From: Phormidium sp. OSCR
GTDB lineage: Bacteria > Cyanobacteriota > Cyanobacteriia > Cyanobacteriales > Geitlerinemataceae
NCBI GenBank assembly: GCA_001314905.1
Contig: LJZT01000037.1
Location: 1 to 38,003 of the forward strand
Direction of reading: 5' to 3'
DNA length: 38,003 nt
Shown here: positions 22,327 through 31,970 of the stretch, one piece after another
How the letters are laid out: every line of letters begins with the position of its first letter
Numbering within the stretch: position 1 is the first letter of the stretch
Notes under the pieces: generated by a model
Database searches by the model: none
The model's input: the letters and a program-made list of their open reading frames with translations, nothing else
What the model was told of the DNA's origin: nothing
Position numbers and translations under genes: made by a program

Positions 22327-23840
22327 GAGGAACCATCAACCATTAACTCAAATAAGACTTCCTCATTTTGCAAAACTTTTATATTCAAAAATAGAGGTCC
22401 CGTTGTATAGGTTAATTCCTGAGCGACCGCTTGAATTTTCACCTCTCCCGACTGCTCTAAAAGACGTTCTAAGAAGGCTTGAAACTCCTGGGGACGACCG
22501 CCAACAATCTGAATTTGTGCCGGTAAAATCCCCTCCCGCTCCCCTTGAAAACGAGCCGCTTCAAGCAACCAATAGACCCGATTTCCCACCTCATCGAGAT
22601 TATCATCTAAATCAACCGTGACCTCAGCCACCACCTCATCGGCTTCAAAAACAACCTCATTGGGTAACACCTCAAAAAAGCCTCGCACCAACACTTCTCC
22701 AAGTAGATAATTGCGAGACGATCGCACCCGAACCACATATTCCTCACCATCAGCCAAACGTTCCGTCAAATTGCGGACCTCCTGAGAATCAATCCGTAAC
22801 GTGGCCTCGTCCGTCTCAGGAGTTCCGGGACGAAGAACCTGAGTAGCGACTCGATTGGCTTCTTGGAGAATTTGCAACACCACCTCATCGACCTGAGTCG
22901 GATCAAGGACTCGCACCCGGGCCGAAGTCAACACCTGCTGCTGAAGAAGCGCCAAGCGTCGTTCTCGTAACAATTGAAAGTCCTGGCCAATGCGTTGTAA
23001 CTCTTCTTGTAGAGCCATCTGTTGTTGAGTGAGACTGTCGAGGAGTGCTTCGCGTTCTGCGAGTTCCAACTGCTGGCGTTGCAATTCCTGGGCCTGTTGC
23101 GCTCGTTCCTTCTCCTGACGCGCTAACTCTCCCTGTTGCGTCATCAAACGCTGGCGATTTTGTTGGAGTTCGCGATCGCGGGCCTGAAGTTGTCGCCGGG
23201 CCTGTTCCGCTGCGGCTTCAAGTTGTCGTTGTTGGCGTTGTAGCTGCGCAATCCCCGACTGTAACGCCTGTCGTTGGGCCTCGGTGTCGAGTAACTGGGA
23301 CTCAATGCGGCGAATTTCGACTTCGGCTTGACGGCGTTCAACTTCGGCTTGACGGAGTTCATCTTCTGTGGTACTGAGTTGAGTTTCTGTCTCTCGTAAT
23401 TGTCGCTGAGTCTCAACCTGTTCCTCCAAGGCCTCAGCCAAATCCTGAGATACCTGTTCGAGGGAGCGATTGAGCGCATCGAGACGCTCCTGAACCAACA
23501 CCGCGCGGTTGCGGGCCTCAGCCAGTTCCGACTCAACCCGGATTTTATCGGCTTGGGTTTCCTCAAAATCCCGGCGAGCCGAATATAAATCTTGCTGAAT
23601 CTCCTCAAGTTGAAATAACCCCGTTCGCAATCGTTGATCGAGTAACAAGAGAATGGCCAACGTCGAGGCCGAAATCAGGCCCCCAGTGACCACGGTGACG
23701 AGGGTGGCGGTTTTGCGCGGACGTAGGTTAAACAGACTTAGGCGAGCCTTTCCCACCTTAGTTCCAATCTGATCCCCCACCGTTGCGATCGCGCAACCGA
23801 GAACCAACATGGCCAAAATTAAAACATATCCAGTGGTCAT
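22320..23840 (-). CDS. DUF3084 membrane-anchored coiled-coil protein
   Basis: DUF3084 proteins are conserved in cyanobacteria and have no settled function. The 506-residue protein starts with two transmembrane helices (TGYVLILAMLVLGCAIATVG and about residues 45-67, VTVVTGGLISASTLAILLLL). A long coiled coil very rich in Gln, Arg and Glu follows, to about residue 290. The C-terminal globular domain of about 200 residues begins near LTSARVRVLDPTQVDEVVLQ and includes VVRVRSSRNYLLGEVLVRGF. ATG 23840 is chosen because AGGAGGAG lies just ahead of it; the open frame upstream to 23888 has no such signal. The next gene downstream is the convergent ZorB-like gene; ntcA lies upstream on the same strand, 160 bp away. 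Confidence 0.85.
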   Translation of the reverse strand: MTTGYVLILAMLVLGCAIATVGDQIGTKVGKARLSLFNLRPRKTATLVTVVTGGLISASTLAILLLLDQRLRTGLFQLEEIQQDLYSARRDFEETQADKIRVESELAEARNRAVLVQERLDALNRSLEQVSQDLAEALEEQVETQRQLRETETQLSTTEDELRQAEVERRQAEVEIRRIESQLLDTEAQRQALQSGIAQLQRQQRQLEAAAEQARRQLQARDRELQQNRQRLMTQQGELARQEKERAQQAQELQRQQLELAEREALLDSLTQQQMALQEELQRIGQDFQLLRERRLALLQQQVLTSARVRVLDPTQVDEVVLQILQEANRVATQVLRPGTPETDEATLRIDSQEVRNLTERLADGEEYVVRVRSSRNYLLGEVLVRGFFEVLPNEVVFEADEVVAEVTVDLDDNLDEVGNRVYWLLEAARFQGEREGILPAQIQIVGGRPQEFQAFLERLLEQSGEVKIQAVAQELTYTTGPLFLNIKVLQNEEVLFELMVDGSSD

Positions 23841-24001
23841 GGCTCCTCCTGTGCGATTGAGACCCCTCGGGAGAGAGAGCGGCTTCACTCACCGCAAAAC
23901 GGCGGCGATCGCCGCTGATAGCATGGTGACACAGGAGCGATCGCCGCCGTGGGTCAATGCGGCGGATGCCATTTTAACGGGTTTTCGGTCAACCTCAGCG
24001 A

Positions 24002-24673
24002 TCAGGTAAACTGTTGACTCAACGCCACAGGATTATGGACCGTGATCTTCTTCTTATGAATCGAGATCATCTCATCCTGGCGCAAATCTCCCAATAACCG
24101 AGTCACCGTCACCCGGGTTGAGCCAATGGCCTCGGCGATCGCCTGGTGAGATAACTTAAGATCAATAGTGATCCCCTCAGAACTTGGAAGACCAAAATCC
24201 CGACAGAGAATCAACAAAAAGCTCACCAAACGCGATCCCATATCCCGGTGAGCGAGGGTTTCGATCATCATCTCCGTCTGTAAAATCCGCGATGACAACC
24301 CCTGTAACATCAAAATCGATAAATCCGGATCTTCCTTAAGGGCCTTTTCCACTTGTTCAATGGGAACCGAGAGCAACTCAACCGGCGTAAACGCCACAGC
24401 GTGGTAAAACCGATCCGAACGATGTCCGGTAATCAAAGACAAGACCCCAAAGACGCTATTTTCGCGCAACAGAGCCACCGTAATCTCCTCTCCCGCCTCA
24501 TAGACGCGCGAGAGTTTGACTGCACCCTTGACCAAAAAATAAACGCGTTCAGCGGGATCGCCGGGAAAAAAGATGGTTTTTCCACGTTCATAATTTTCAA
24601 CAACCGGCGGAAATGAACCGCTTCCCATCTGGTGAAATACCGCCGCCAGTGGTTTGTCCTGCATGGCTACCAT
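24002..24673 (-). CDS. ntcA: Global nitrogen regulator NtcA
   Basis: NtcA is the CRP-family transcription factor that activates nitrogen-assimilation genes in response to 2-oxoglutarate. The 223-residue protein has the cyanobacterial NtcA effector domain ([40 protein letters not shown]), the dimer helix ([20 protein letters not shown]) and the DNA-binding helix-turn-helix ([20 protein letters not shown]). Length and sequence match the family end to end. ATG 24673 has GAGAGG five bases upstream. I looked for the consensus site GTA-N8-TAC upstream of ntcA and found none, so autoregulation is not visible. It is divergent from fabI. Confidence 0.97.
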   Translation of the reverse strand: MVAMQDKPLAAVFHQMGSGSFPPVVENYERGKTIFFPGDPAERVYFLVKGAVKLSRVYEAGEEITVALLRENSVFGVLSLITGHRSDRFYHAVAFTPVELLSVPIEQVEKALKEDPDLSILMLQGLSSRILQTEMMIETLAHRDMGSRLVSFLLILCRDFGLPSSEGITIDLKLSHQAIAEAIGSTRVTVTRLLGDLRQDEMISIHKKKITVHNPVALSQQFT

Positions 24674-24964
24674 CGTCCTCTCCCTATCTCATGCCTCAAA
24701 ATTGCCGTTATCCAGCAGGCGCGATCGCCCACCCTTATTCTGCCATTGACCTCGCCTCATCGGGGAACTTCAGTCCCCAAATTCGAGCCTGAGACCACTA
24801 AAATTGAATTTTGAGTAAAAATTCGTCAAATTCGCTACCTTCAGACCCATTAATCCCAATGGGAGGTCCTCCTGAGGAGTCGAGATTTTCCCCAGCGGTT
24901 CCCCATCGAGGCGTGATTTTGCCCGAAAATATGGTACAAAGCTGATTGTCACTCAGGATAAACT
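24674..24964. promoter_or_regulatory. Divergent ntcA/fabI promoter region
   Basis: This 291-bp gap must hold the promoters of both genes. GGGG-9 nt-CCCC (24762-24778) can form a hairpin, and AAAATT-GA-ATTTT near 24800 is a short AT palindrome. GGAGGTCCTCC near 24861 is palindromic too. I cannot assign -10/-35 boxes with confidence. Confidence 0.4.
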
Positions 24965-25741
24965 ATGCTGGATCTTACCGGAAAAAAAGCCCTAGTCACG
25001 GGAATTGCCAACAACCGCTCCATCGCCTGGGGGATTGCACAACAACTCCACCAAGCGGGGGCCGAACTCGGAATTACCTACCTCCCCGACGATCGCGGTC
25101 GCCAAGAGACCAAGGTGCGTAGCCTCGTCGAACCGCTACAACCGACCCTGATTGAACCCTGCAACGTCCAGGATGAGGAGCAAACTCGCCAACTCTTCGA
25201 GACAATCGAGGACAAGTGGGGAAGCTTCGATATTCTCATTCACTGTCTAGCCTTCGCCGGGAAAGATGAACTCAGCGGTGATTTCAGTAACGCCTCCCGT
25301 GAAGGCTATCTACGAGCGCTTGAAATTAGTTCCTACTCTCTTGTGCAGATGGCGGGTTTAGCCAAACCACTACTCAACGAGGGGGGAAGTCTACTGACGA
25401 TGACCTATCTCGGTGGCGTGCGCGTCGTCCCCAACTACAACGTTATGGGAGTCGCCAAAGCCGCCTTAGAAACGAATGTGCGCTACTTAGCCGCTGAACT
25501 TGGCCCCGCCAAGCTACGAGTCAACGCCATCTCCGCCGGCCCCATCCGCACCCTGGCCTCATCAGCGGTGGGAGGGATTCTCGATATGATTCATCACGTC
25601 GAGGAAACCGCGCCGCTGCGTCGCACCGTCACCCAAACCGAAGTGGGGAACACCGCTGCGTTCCTCTGTAGCGACTTGGCCAGTGGGATTACGGGCCAAG
25701 TGGTCTATGTCGATGCTGGCTACGAAATTATGGGAATGTAG
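24965..25741 (+). CDS. fabI: Enoyl-[acyl-carrier-protein] reductase (NADH) FabI
   Basis: FabI reduces trans-2-enoyl-ACP in the last step of each fatty-acid elongation cycle. The 258-residue short-chain dehydrogenase has the NAD-binding VTGIANNRSIAWGIAQQL motif, CLAFAG, and the catalytic pair Tyr158 and Lys165 in PNYNVMGVAKAALE with the Tyr-x6-Lys spacing typical of FabI. AISAGPIRTLASSAVGG forms the substrate-binding loop. ATG 24965 starts at the first strand. The stop is 14 bp from the stop of the convergent histidine kinase gene. Confidence 0.96.
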   Translation: MLDLTGKKALVTGIANNRSIAWGIAQQLHQAGAELGITYLPDDRGRQETKVRSLVEPLQPTLIEPCNVQDEEQTRQLFETIEDKWGSFDILIHCLAFAGKDELSGDFSNASREGYLRALEISSYSLVQMAGLAKPLLNEGGSLLTMTYLGGVRVVPNYNVMGVAKAALETNVRYLAAELGPAKLRVNAISAGPIRTLASSAVGGILDMIHHVEETAPLRRTVTQTEVGNTAAFLCSDLASGITGQVVYVDAGYEIMGM

Positions 25742-25755
25742 GGGTGCACAGAGGT

Positions 25756-28700
25756 TTAGGGGGGAGATGTCGGCCCGAACTCCGGTCGAGTTTCCGGTAG
25801 AGTTAAGGAGATGCGCGTCCCCCCACCGGGGAGATTTTCGGCCCAAATCCGGCCCCCATGCTGCTCGATGATGCGGCGACAGATGGTTAAACCGAGACCC
25901 GTTCCCCCTTTTTTGCGTGAGTCCGACGCATCCACCTGGTGGAAGGGGTCAAACACTTGCTCTAGGGAGTTGGGGGGAATCCCGCGACCGCGATCGCAGA
26001 CCTGCAAACAAATTTCCCCCGGCTCAGACGGAGCACGCAACCCGAAGCTGACCCGAGACCCCGGTGGTGAAAACTTGATAGCATTACTGATGAGATTTGT
26101 CAAGATCTGAATCAATAAATCTCCATCCGCCCAAACCTGGCCTTGTTGTAGGGTCTCGGTCATCGGGGCAATTTCGAGGTCAATGTCATCCTGCTCAGCC
26201 ATGGCCCGCATGGTATCTAAGCTTTGTTGCAGCAAGTCGAGCAAGCGATGCTGTTGACAATGTAGCTCGACTCGTCCTGACTCGAGACGTTGAAAATCCA
26301 AGAGATCGTCAATCAAGCGGCGTAGGCGATTGGTATTGCTCAGCGCAATGGAGACGAGATGTTGTCCCTTTTCAGAGAGGGGGCCGAGCTTACCGCTATT
26401 GAGTAAGCCTAACGCGACCTGCATGGGGGTCAACGGGGTTCTTAACTCATGACTGACCATAGAGAGAAACTCATTTTTGAGCTTTTCGATGGCCAGGCGA
26501 TCGCTGATATCCTTAAAGGTCAACACGGCCCCGAGATGTTGCTCATTTAAGACAATCGGCGTACAAATATAATCGACGGGGAAACTCGACCCATCCAAGC
26601 GGCGGAATTGGGCCTGATGAATCGAGGGGGAAGTCTCAACGGTGGTAGACTGTTTCAGTTGACAGATCTGAGTTTGCCAAATCTCTTGCCAAGAAGGAGG
26701 CGGCCCTGCTTCAGTGTGAAGAGTCTGGTTCACGGACTCAGACGGGTCAATCAGGTCATATAACGACAAGCCAATAATCTCAGCGACGCGATCGCTCCCC
26801 AACATCCTGGCCGCCGTCGGATTACAAAAGATAATTTGTTGGCGTAAATTAATCTCACAAATTCCTTCCCCGGCTGCATTCAAAATCAATTCATAGCGGT
26901 GACGCAACCGTTCTAGGGCCGCCTGATACTGTTTGCGGTCATGGATGTCGGCCGCCGCACAGATAATATACCTAGGCTGATTCCCCTCAAAAACCACCTG
27001 AGCCGTCACTTGCGCCCAGCGCCAGGACCCATCCCGTCGCCGTTGTCGCTTCTCCATCGAACAGCTATTGAGGGTTCCCAACTGCATCCGTCGCAACGAC
27101 TCTAGGGAGCTGGCCAAGTCATCGGGGTGAAGAATATCGCCGAAATTTAGCTGCAACAACTCCTCGGGGTCATAGCCAAGGAGTTGGCCATAGCGATGAT
27201 TTACCCGCAAAAAATTGCCCTGAAAGTCCAGTTGAGCAATCCCAACAGCGGCCTGTTCAAAGGTGACGCGGAAGCGTTCCTCACTGTCTCGTAAAGCCTG
27301 TTCAACGCGACGGCGATCGCAGTAGTTATAAATAATCTCCCCCGCCACCCGCAACAATCGCGCCTCCTCATCAGACCAATGGCGGGAACTTGAGCGACTC
27401 ATACTGACCCCTAAACAGCCCCAAAGTCGTCCCAAACGATCCCAAATGGGAACCTCTAGGATTGATTGCATCCCCATCTTTTGCAGGAGTTGGCGTTCTG
27501 TAGAAGCCTGTGGCGGAAGTTCATCAACTTGTCGTAACAAAAAATTGTGATTCTGTTGCAGTTGCTCCAACCACCAATGGATTTGATCTAAGGAAATGTT
27601 CTGCACCTGGTCTAAAAACAAGGGAACCGTCTCTTCGGCCCATTCGCCAATCCAAGAGGCGCTGCTGGTGGTCCAATCTAGGCGCGTGATGTGAACCCGA
27701 TTGGCGTTGAGCGATCGCCCAATTAACCCCAGTAAATCCGTCCAATCCGCCGCCTCATTGCTCGTTAAACTACTCGAAAACCGCGTTAGCTCGGTTTCAA
27801 AGTTTAATTGTTGTTGCAGCCGCTGTTCGGCCCGTTTGCGATCGCTGACATCCTGAACAATGGCCAAAAAATGGCCCGCCAACTCTCCTTCTTCCGGGAA
27901 CGACGACAAATTCAACTGCACCCAAACCCAAGAGCCATCGAGACGCTGATAACCCTGTTCCCACTCCCGTTCCGATGACGGGGAAACCCGGTTAGCGGCA
28001 AAGATTTCCAGTTGTAAGCTCGGTTGATGGCGTCCCAAAATCTCGATCAAGGTCTGATTCTGCTGGCAAATCCGCCCTTGAGGATCTAAAATCGCCATCC
28101 CCACCGCCGCCTGGTCAAACATCGTCCGTAAGCGGGTTTCACTTTGTTGGACCTGAGTATAGAGATTGGCCTGACCAATCGCAATACTGACTTGATCGGC
28201 CAGTTGTCGCAACATCTCAACTTCCCAATCGAGCCAAGGTCGTGGCTGAGAGCATTGATGAGCGATTAACAAACCCCAGAGATGCTCTCCCAACGCCGAG
28301 GAATGGAGAATCGGCACGACCACCTGAGAGCGCACCTGCATTGTCCCCAAGAGGCTGACACAGGTCCCATAGTGACAATGAAGGTGGGGTTCAACCATGA
28401 TCCGAGGCTGTCCCTGAGCATACTCCTGATAACAGGTTTGGGGCAGTTCACTATCATAAAAATTCAACCCCAAGGTGTTTCGATAGGGAGCTACCACCGA
28501 TTCACTGACGACTTGACTCCCGGCCAATCCTTGCAGGCGGACAATGATGACGCGATCAGCATTGAGAGAATGGCGCACTTCCCGCACCGTGCGATCTAAA
28601 ATCTCATCGAGATTGAGGGATTCTCGAATACGCTGAGTCAGAGTGGTCAAGAGGCGATCGCGCTGAGCCTGACGTTGCAGGATTTCCTCATTTTGCTTGC

Positions 28701-31170
28701 GATCGGTTAAATCGACAATGGCCCCATCCAAATAGAGTAAATTGCCCCAGGAGTCCCACATTCCTTGTCCCCGTTCATAAATCCAACGGATTTGACCATC
28801 GGCACAGAGAATCCGGCATTCAAAGGCATAGGGTTGGCGGCAACTGATGGACTGGTTAATGATTTGGCGAATCCGGGCTAAATCCTCATCATGGATAATC
28901 TTGTGCCACAACTGGGCATCATCGAGAAAGGCTTGGGGGCTATAGCCGGTGATTTCTTCAATGGCGTCACTGATAAACACCGTTGTCCAATTGGGATTCG
29001 GCAACACCCGATAAATCACACCAGGAACATTAGCCACGAGAGAGCGAAACCGCTCTTCACTGGCTCGTAGAGCAATTTCCGTTTGCTTCAATTCGGTGAT
29101 ATCGCTACTGATACCATCAATCCGTAGCGGCCGTCCCTGCTCGTTGCGGACGAGCCGGGAGCGCAGTCTCAGCCAGCGCTCCTGGCGATTTTGCCGCCGT
29201 TGTCCGGGAAGGCTCTCCTCTGACTCATCCTCGCGGCGGCGCACTAAAATGCGGTATTCAATATCGACACTTCCCTCAAGTTTGAGTTGTTCCCATTGAC
29301 GCACAAAGTTGGTGCGATCGCCGGGATGGATATTGCGCATCCAGGGATTTTTCATGCGGGCTAATTTCTTCGGGGAGCGTCCATAAAGCCGTTGCACCGC
29401 TGGACTGACATACAGCAGTTGCATCGTTTGGGGACACATGGACCACACCGCATCATCGAGGGACCCGAGAATCCCATTGAGTCGTTCCTGACTGGCTCGC
29501 AAGGCCGCTTCACTGGCCCGCAAGGCCGCTTCAGCACATTGATGTTCCGTGATATCGCTGGCGGTTCCCAGAATTTGCCGCACCGTCCCCGTCTGATCCC
29601 GTTGAAAGATCACATCGCGCGATCGCAACCAACGATAACTCCCTTTCTCGTGACGCAAGCGATATTCACATTCACTAACCTCCCCCTCGGCTAGATCCTG
29701 CCAGGAGGCGAAATAGGCCCGCAACCGGGGAACATCTTCAGGATGACACAGCCGTTGCCATTGCTCAAAGGGTTGCTGTAATAGCTGCTCAGGGGAGTAG
29801 CCTAAAATGGATTCGACTTGACCGTTGACCGAGAGAATAACCAAACTCTGGACATCAATGGTATAGAGAATCTGGGGCGAGGCATTGGCAATGGCTTCGA
29901 TAAACTCCTGACTTTGACGCAGTTGTTCATAGGCCTGTCGTCGCTCGGTGATATCTCGATAGGCACTCAGATAACAATTGCGTTCCGATAGGGGAAAATA
30001 GGTCGTTGAGACCAGTAGCGTTCTCTGACTCCCGTCTTTGGCGCGAATGGTGGTTTCGAGGTTACGCAGACAGCCTTTTTGCCGCACCTCCACTAAGCGA
30101 CTGGCTGCTTTAGTAAAGGCCTCGGCATCAGGATAGAGGGTCTTGAGAAAACTCTCACTCTCTTGGGCTTCGGTGCCGCTGTAACCGGTGATTTCCGCCA
30201 TTTTGGCATTGAACAGACCAAAGTTGTCGGCATCATCGCTGAGGGTGATTCCTTCTTCGACGGTTTCGATAATGGTGAGGAGTCGTTGAGCGAGTTCATA
30301 GAGGTCATCTTCGGCCTGTTTGCGATCGGTGATCTCAAAAATCATGCCATTCCAAATCACCCGGCCATCAGGATGACGATGGGGGTAAGAAATCCCCTGA
30401 AGCCATTTCCGACGACCTGACGGTAGGTTAATACGCCATTCAAACTTCCAGGGGGTGAGGGTTTTGGCTGAATGGGCGATCGCCTGTTGTGCAAAGGGAA
30501 TATCCGCCGCATCCATGAGCCTCCACAGGTGAGTGGTATCCGCTTGAATCTCAGCGGCAGAGACTTCAAAAATCTCTTGACAGTTGGAACTGACGTAGGG
30601 AACCTGATCTCGACCATCGGGATGCAGGATATAGTCAAAAATCATGCCCCGGATATGGAGGGCCAGTTGTTGCAGGCGACTGCGACGGTCATCATAGTCG
30701 AGATCGCCGAGATTTAAGTCAGGCTCCAAGTCACTTAAATCCACGGAAAGGGAGGGGGTGGAGTCCGGTTCCCACTGCATTAGGATCAATGGACTTGAGT
30801 GGCTAGAACTCGGCAGCGGCGAGAGTGTCGCCATCACCCTTTGAACACCGCATCCAGGGATATGCAGGTGTTGGGGGAAGGGTTGGCAGTCTTGAAGATG
30901 TTCCCGGTTAAGCCGTGCGATTTCAGCGAGGAGGCGATCGCCATCGCGGGGAGAGAGCCAGGATAATAGGGAGCGTCCTAGACAATGGTTGCGATCGCAA
31001 CGGAATTGATTGACCACCGTCTGGCTGGCAAAGTGAATCGTCCCATGGCAGTCAAGATAGACGTAAGCGACGGGTAACTTGTCTGCAATGGCCCGATGAA
31101 TTTGTCGCTCCTGTTCTAATTTTTCAAGGCGAGCAACGAGAGTTGAGATGAGGGCGGCATCAAGGGTCAT
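25756..31170 (-). CDS. Giant multi-PAS/GAF sensor histidine kinase
   Basis: This 1804-residue soluble sensor kinase carries, by eye, nine PAS and two GAF domains. PAS-like segments are at about 20-130, 165-285, 290-412, 420-545, 558-697, 700-827, 1008-1117, 1292-1415 and 1418-1560; several end in the DITERR/DLTDRKQ motif of PAC regions. GAF1 is at about 838-1000 and GAF2 at about 1125-1285. The dimerisation helix has the phosphoacceptor His1574 in FLSMVSHELRTPL. The ATPase domain has the N box NLISNAIKFSP, CDRGRGIPP and GGTGLGL. No transmembrane helix or receiver domain is seen, so it should be cytoplasmic and signal to a separate regulator. GAF1 resembles cyanobacteriochrome GAF domains (LWGLLIAHQCSQPRPW) but lacks a canonical Cys-His. 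It follows the receiver gene on the same strand; the 262-bp gap has its own terminator. Confidence 0.92.
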   Translation of the reverse strand: MTLDAALISTLVARLEKLEQERQIHRAIADKLPVAYVYLDCHGTIHFASQTVVNQFRCDRNHCLGRSLLSWLSPRDGDRLLAEIARLNREHLQDCQPFPQHLHIPGCGVQRVMATLSPLPSSSHSSPLILMQWEPDSTPSLSVDLSDLEPDLNLGDLDYDDRRSRLQQLALHIRGMIFDYILHPDGRDQVPYVSSNCQEIFEVSAAEIQADTTHLWRLMDAADIPFAQQAIAHSAKTLTPWKFEWRINLPSGRRKWLQGISYPHRHPDGRVIWNGMIFEITDRKQAEDDLYELAQRLLTIIETVEEGITLSDDADNFGLFNAKMAEITGYSGTEAQESESFLKTLYPDAEAFTKAASRLVEVRQKGCLRNLETTIRAKDGSQRTLLVSTTYFPLSERNCYLSAYRDITERRQAYEQLRQSQEFIEAIANASPQILYTIDVQSLVILSVNGQVESILGYSPEQLLQQPFEQWQRLCHPEDVPRLRAYFASWQDLAEGEVSECEYRLRHEKGSYRWLRSRDVIFQRDQTGTVRQILGTASDITEHQCAEAALRASEAALRASQERLNGILGSLDDAVWSMCPQTMQLLYVSPAVQRLYGRSPKKLARMKNPWMRNIHPGDRTNFVRQWEQLKLEGSVDIEYRILVRRREDESEESLPGQRRQNRQERWLRLRSRLVRNEQGRPLRIDGISSDITELKQTEIALRASEERFRSLVANVPGVIYRVLPNPNWTTVFISDAIEEITGYSPQAFLDDAQLWHKIIHDEDLARIRQIINQSISCRQPYAFECRILCADGQIRWIYERGQGMWDSWGNLLYLDGAIVDLTDRKQNEEILQRQAQRDRLLTTLTQRIRESLNLDEILDRTVREVRHSLNADRVIIVRLQGLAGSQVVSESVVAPYRNTLGLNFYDSELPQTCYQEYAQGQPRIMVEPHLHCHYGTCVSLLGTMQVRSQVVVPILHSSALGEHLWGLLIAHQCSQPRPWLDWEVEMLRQLADQVSIAIGQANLYTQVQQSETRLRTMFDQAAVGMAILDPQGRICQQNQTLIEILGRHQPSLQLEIFAANRVSPSSEREWEQGYQRLDGSWVWVQLNLSSFPEEGELAGHFLAIVQDVSDRKRAEQRLQQQLNFETELTRFSSSLTSNEAADWTDLLGLIGRSLNANRVHITRLDWTTSSASWIGEWAEETVPLFLDQVQNISLDQIHWWLEQLQQNHNFLLRQVDELPPQASTERQLLQKMGMQSILEVPIWDRLGRLWGCLGVSMSRSSSRHWSDEEARLLRVAGEIIYNYCDRRRVEQALRDSEERFRVTFEQAAVGIAQLDFQGNFLRVNHRYGQLLGYDPEELLQLNFGDILHPDDLASSLESLRRMQLGTLNSCSMEKRQRRRDGSWRWAQVTAQVVFEGNQPRYIICAAADIHDRKQYQAALERLRHRYELILNAAGEGICEINLRQQIIFCNPTAARMLGSDRVAEIIGLSLYDLIDPSESVNQTLHTEAGPPPSWQEIWQTQICQLKQSTTVETSPSIHQAQFRRLDGSSFPVDYICTPIVLNEQHLGAVLTFKDISDRLAIEKLKNEFLSMVSHELRTPLTPMQVALGLLNSGKLGPLSEKGQHLVSIALSNTNRLRRLIDDLLDFQRLESGRVELHCQQHRLLDLLQQSLDTMRAMAEQDDIDLEIAPMTETLQQGQVWADGDLLIQILTNLISNAIKFSPPGSRVSFGLRAPSEPGEICLQVCDRGRGIPPNSLEQVFDPFHQVDASDSRKKGGTGLGLTICRRIIEQHGGRIWAENLPGGGTRISLTLPETRPEFGPTSPP

Positions 31171-31353
31171 GAGAACGATTAACTGTTAACAATTAACAAT
31201 GGGAAAATCTCTTCGCAGTCTTAGCTAGACTCATGGGGATTTGTGCCATTCTCCCTGGGGACTCCTGTAGCATCCTTGACTAAGGATTATTCTAACTATA
31301 ACAATTGCGATCGAAGATAACGAGATTGAGAGGAATCAGTAGCAAAAACAGGT

Positions 31354-31389
31354 AGGAGTCGAAGAGCAACACATTACCCACCGACTCCT
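31354..31389 (-). terminator. Intrinsic terminator after the receiver gene
   Basis: On the minus strand AGGAGTCG pairs perfectly with CGACTCCT across a 20-nt loop, followed by ACCTGTTTTTG. It lies about 45 bp past the stop codon of the single-domain receiver gene. If it is efficient, the kinase gene needs its own promoter in 31171-31350. A smaller hairpin GGGG-8 nt-CCCC lies between it and the stop. Confidence 0.6.
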
Positions 31390-31432
31390 GCTTGATTTTG
31401 GTCATTCCGAGTTTAAGGGGGTCTTCTAGCCC

Positions 31433-31810
31433 CTAAGTCCAGGCTAAAAGCTGCTTAATCTGAGGAACAAGCTGCAACGGATCAAAGGGTTTAGAAATGG
31501 CAGCAGTAATCCCTATCCCTTGAAAATCCTCGATAATCTCGGCGGCTCCTTTAGCCGTTAACAGCAAAACAGGAATCGATTGAGTATCGGGAAACTCCTG
31601 CAAGACTTTTGCCGTGGTCAAGCCATCCATATCCGGCATCATGACATCGAGTAAAATGGCATCAGGATGGTGAAACCGGGCCAAATCTACCCCCTCACGT
31701 CCCGATTTGGCTGTTAAGACCTGCCAACCGCCCTCAAGTTCTAGGGTCAGTTGTGTCACCTCTCGGATATCTTCCTCATCATCAATAATTAAAATACATC
31801 GAGTATACAT
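31433..31810 (-). CDS. Single-domain response regulator (CheY-like receiver)
   Basis: The 125-residue protein is a stand-alone receiver domain. It has the acidic pocket ILIIDDEEDIRE, the phosphoacceptor Asp55 in AILLDVMMPDMDG, a Thr in LLLTAKG and the conserved Lys in ISKPFDP. Such proteins pass phosphate or bind targets without a DNA-binding output. ATG 31810 starts at MYTRCILIIDDEED; the frame upstream to 31846 is not needed. It lies between the giant kinase and the GGDEF regulator on the same strand, so it is a good candidate partner of either. The pairing is inference from position. Confidence 0.92.
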   Translation of the reverse strand: MYTRCILIIDDEEDIREVTQLTLELEGGWQVLTAKSGREGVDLARFHHPDAILLDVMMPDMDGLTTAKVLQEFPDTQSIPVLLLTAKGAAEIIEDFQGIGITAAISKPFDPLQLVPQIKQLLAWT

Positions 31811-31970
31811 AATGTTTAAACGTAGGCTCAGCCACAACCACTCCATCCTTTAGAAGTTAACGTTGAGTTCAATGAACAAACAGACGACAAGTCAAGTCTA
31901 TCTGTATTGGCTGGGGTTTTACCTCTATTCTACTGCACTGTCAAGGGGAGGCGAATGATAAACTCCTTGT

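Noticed and set aside
24674-24964. NtcA autoregulatory site GTA-N8-TAC
   Set aside because: I scanned the gap on both strands and found no match with the right spacing. GTAAAAATTCGTCA is the nearest but lacks the TAC half.
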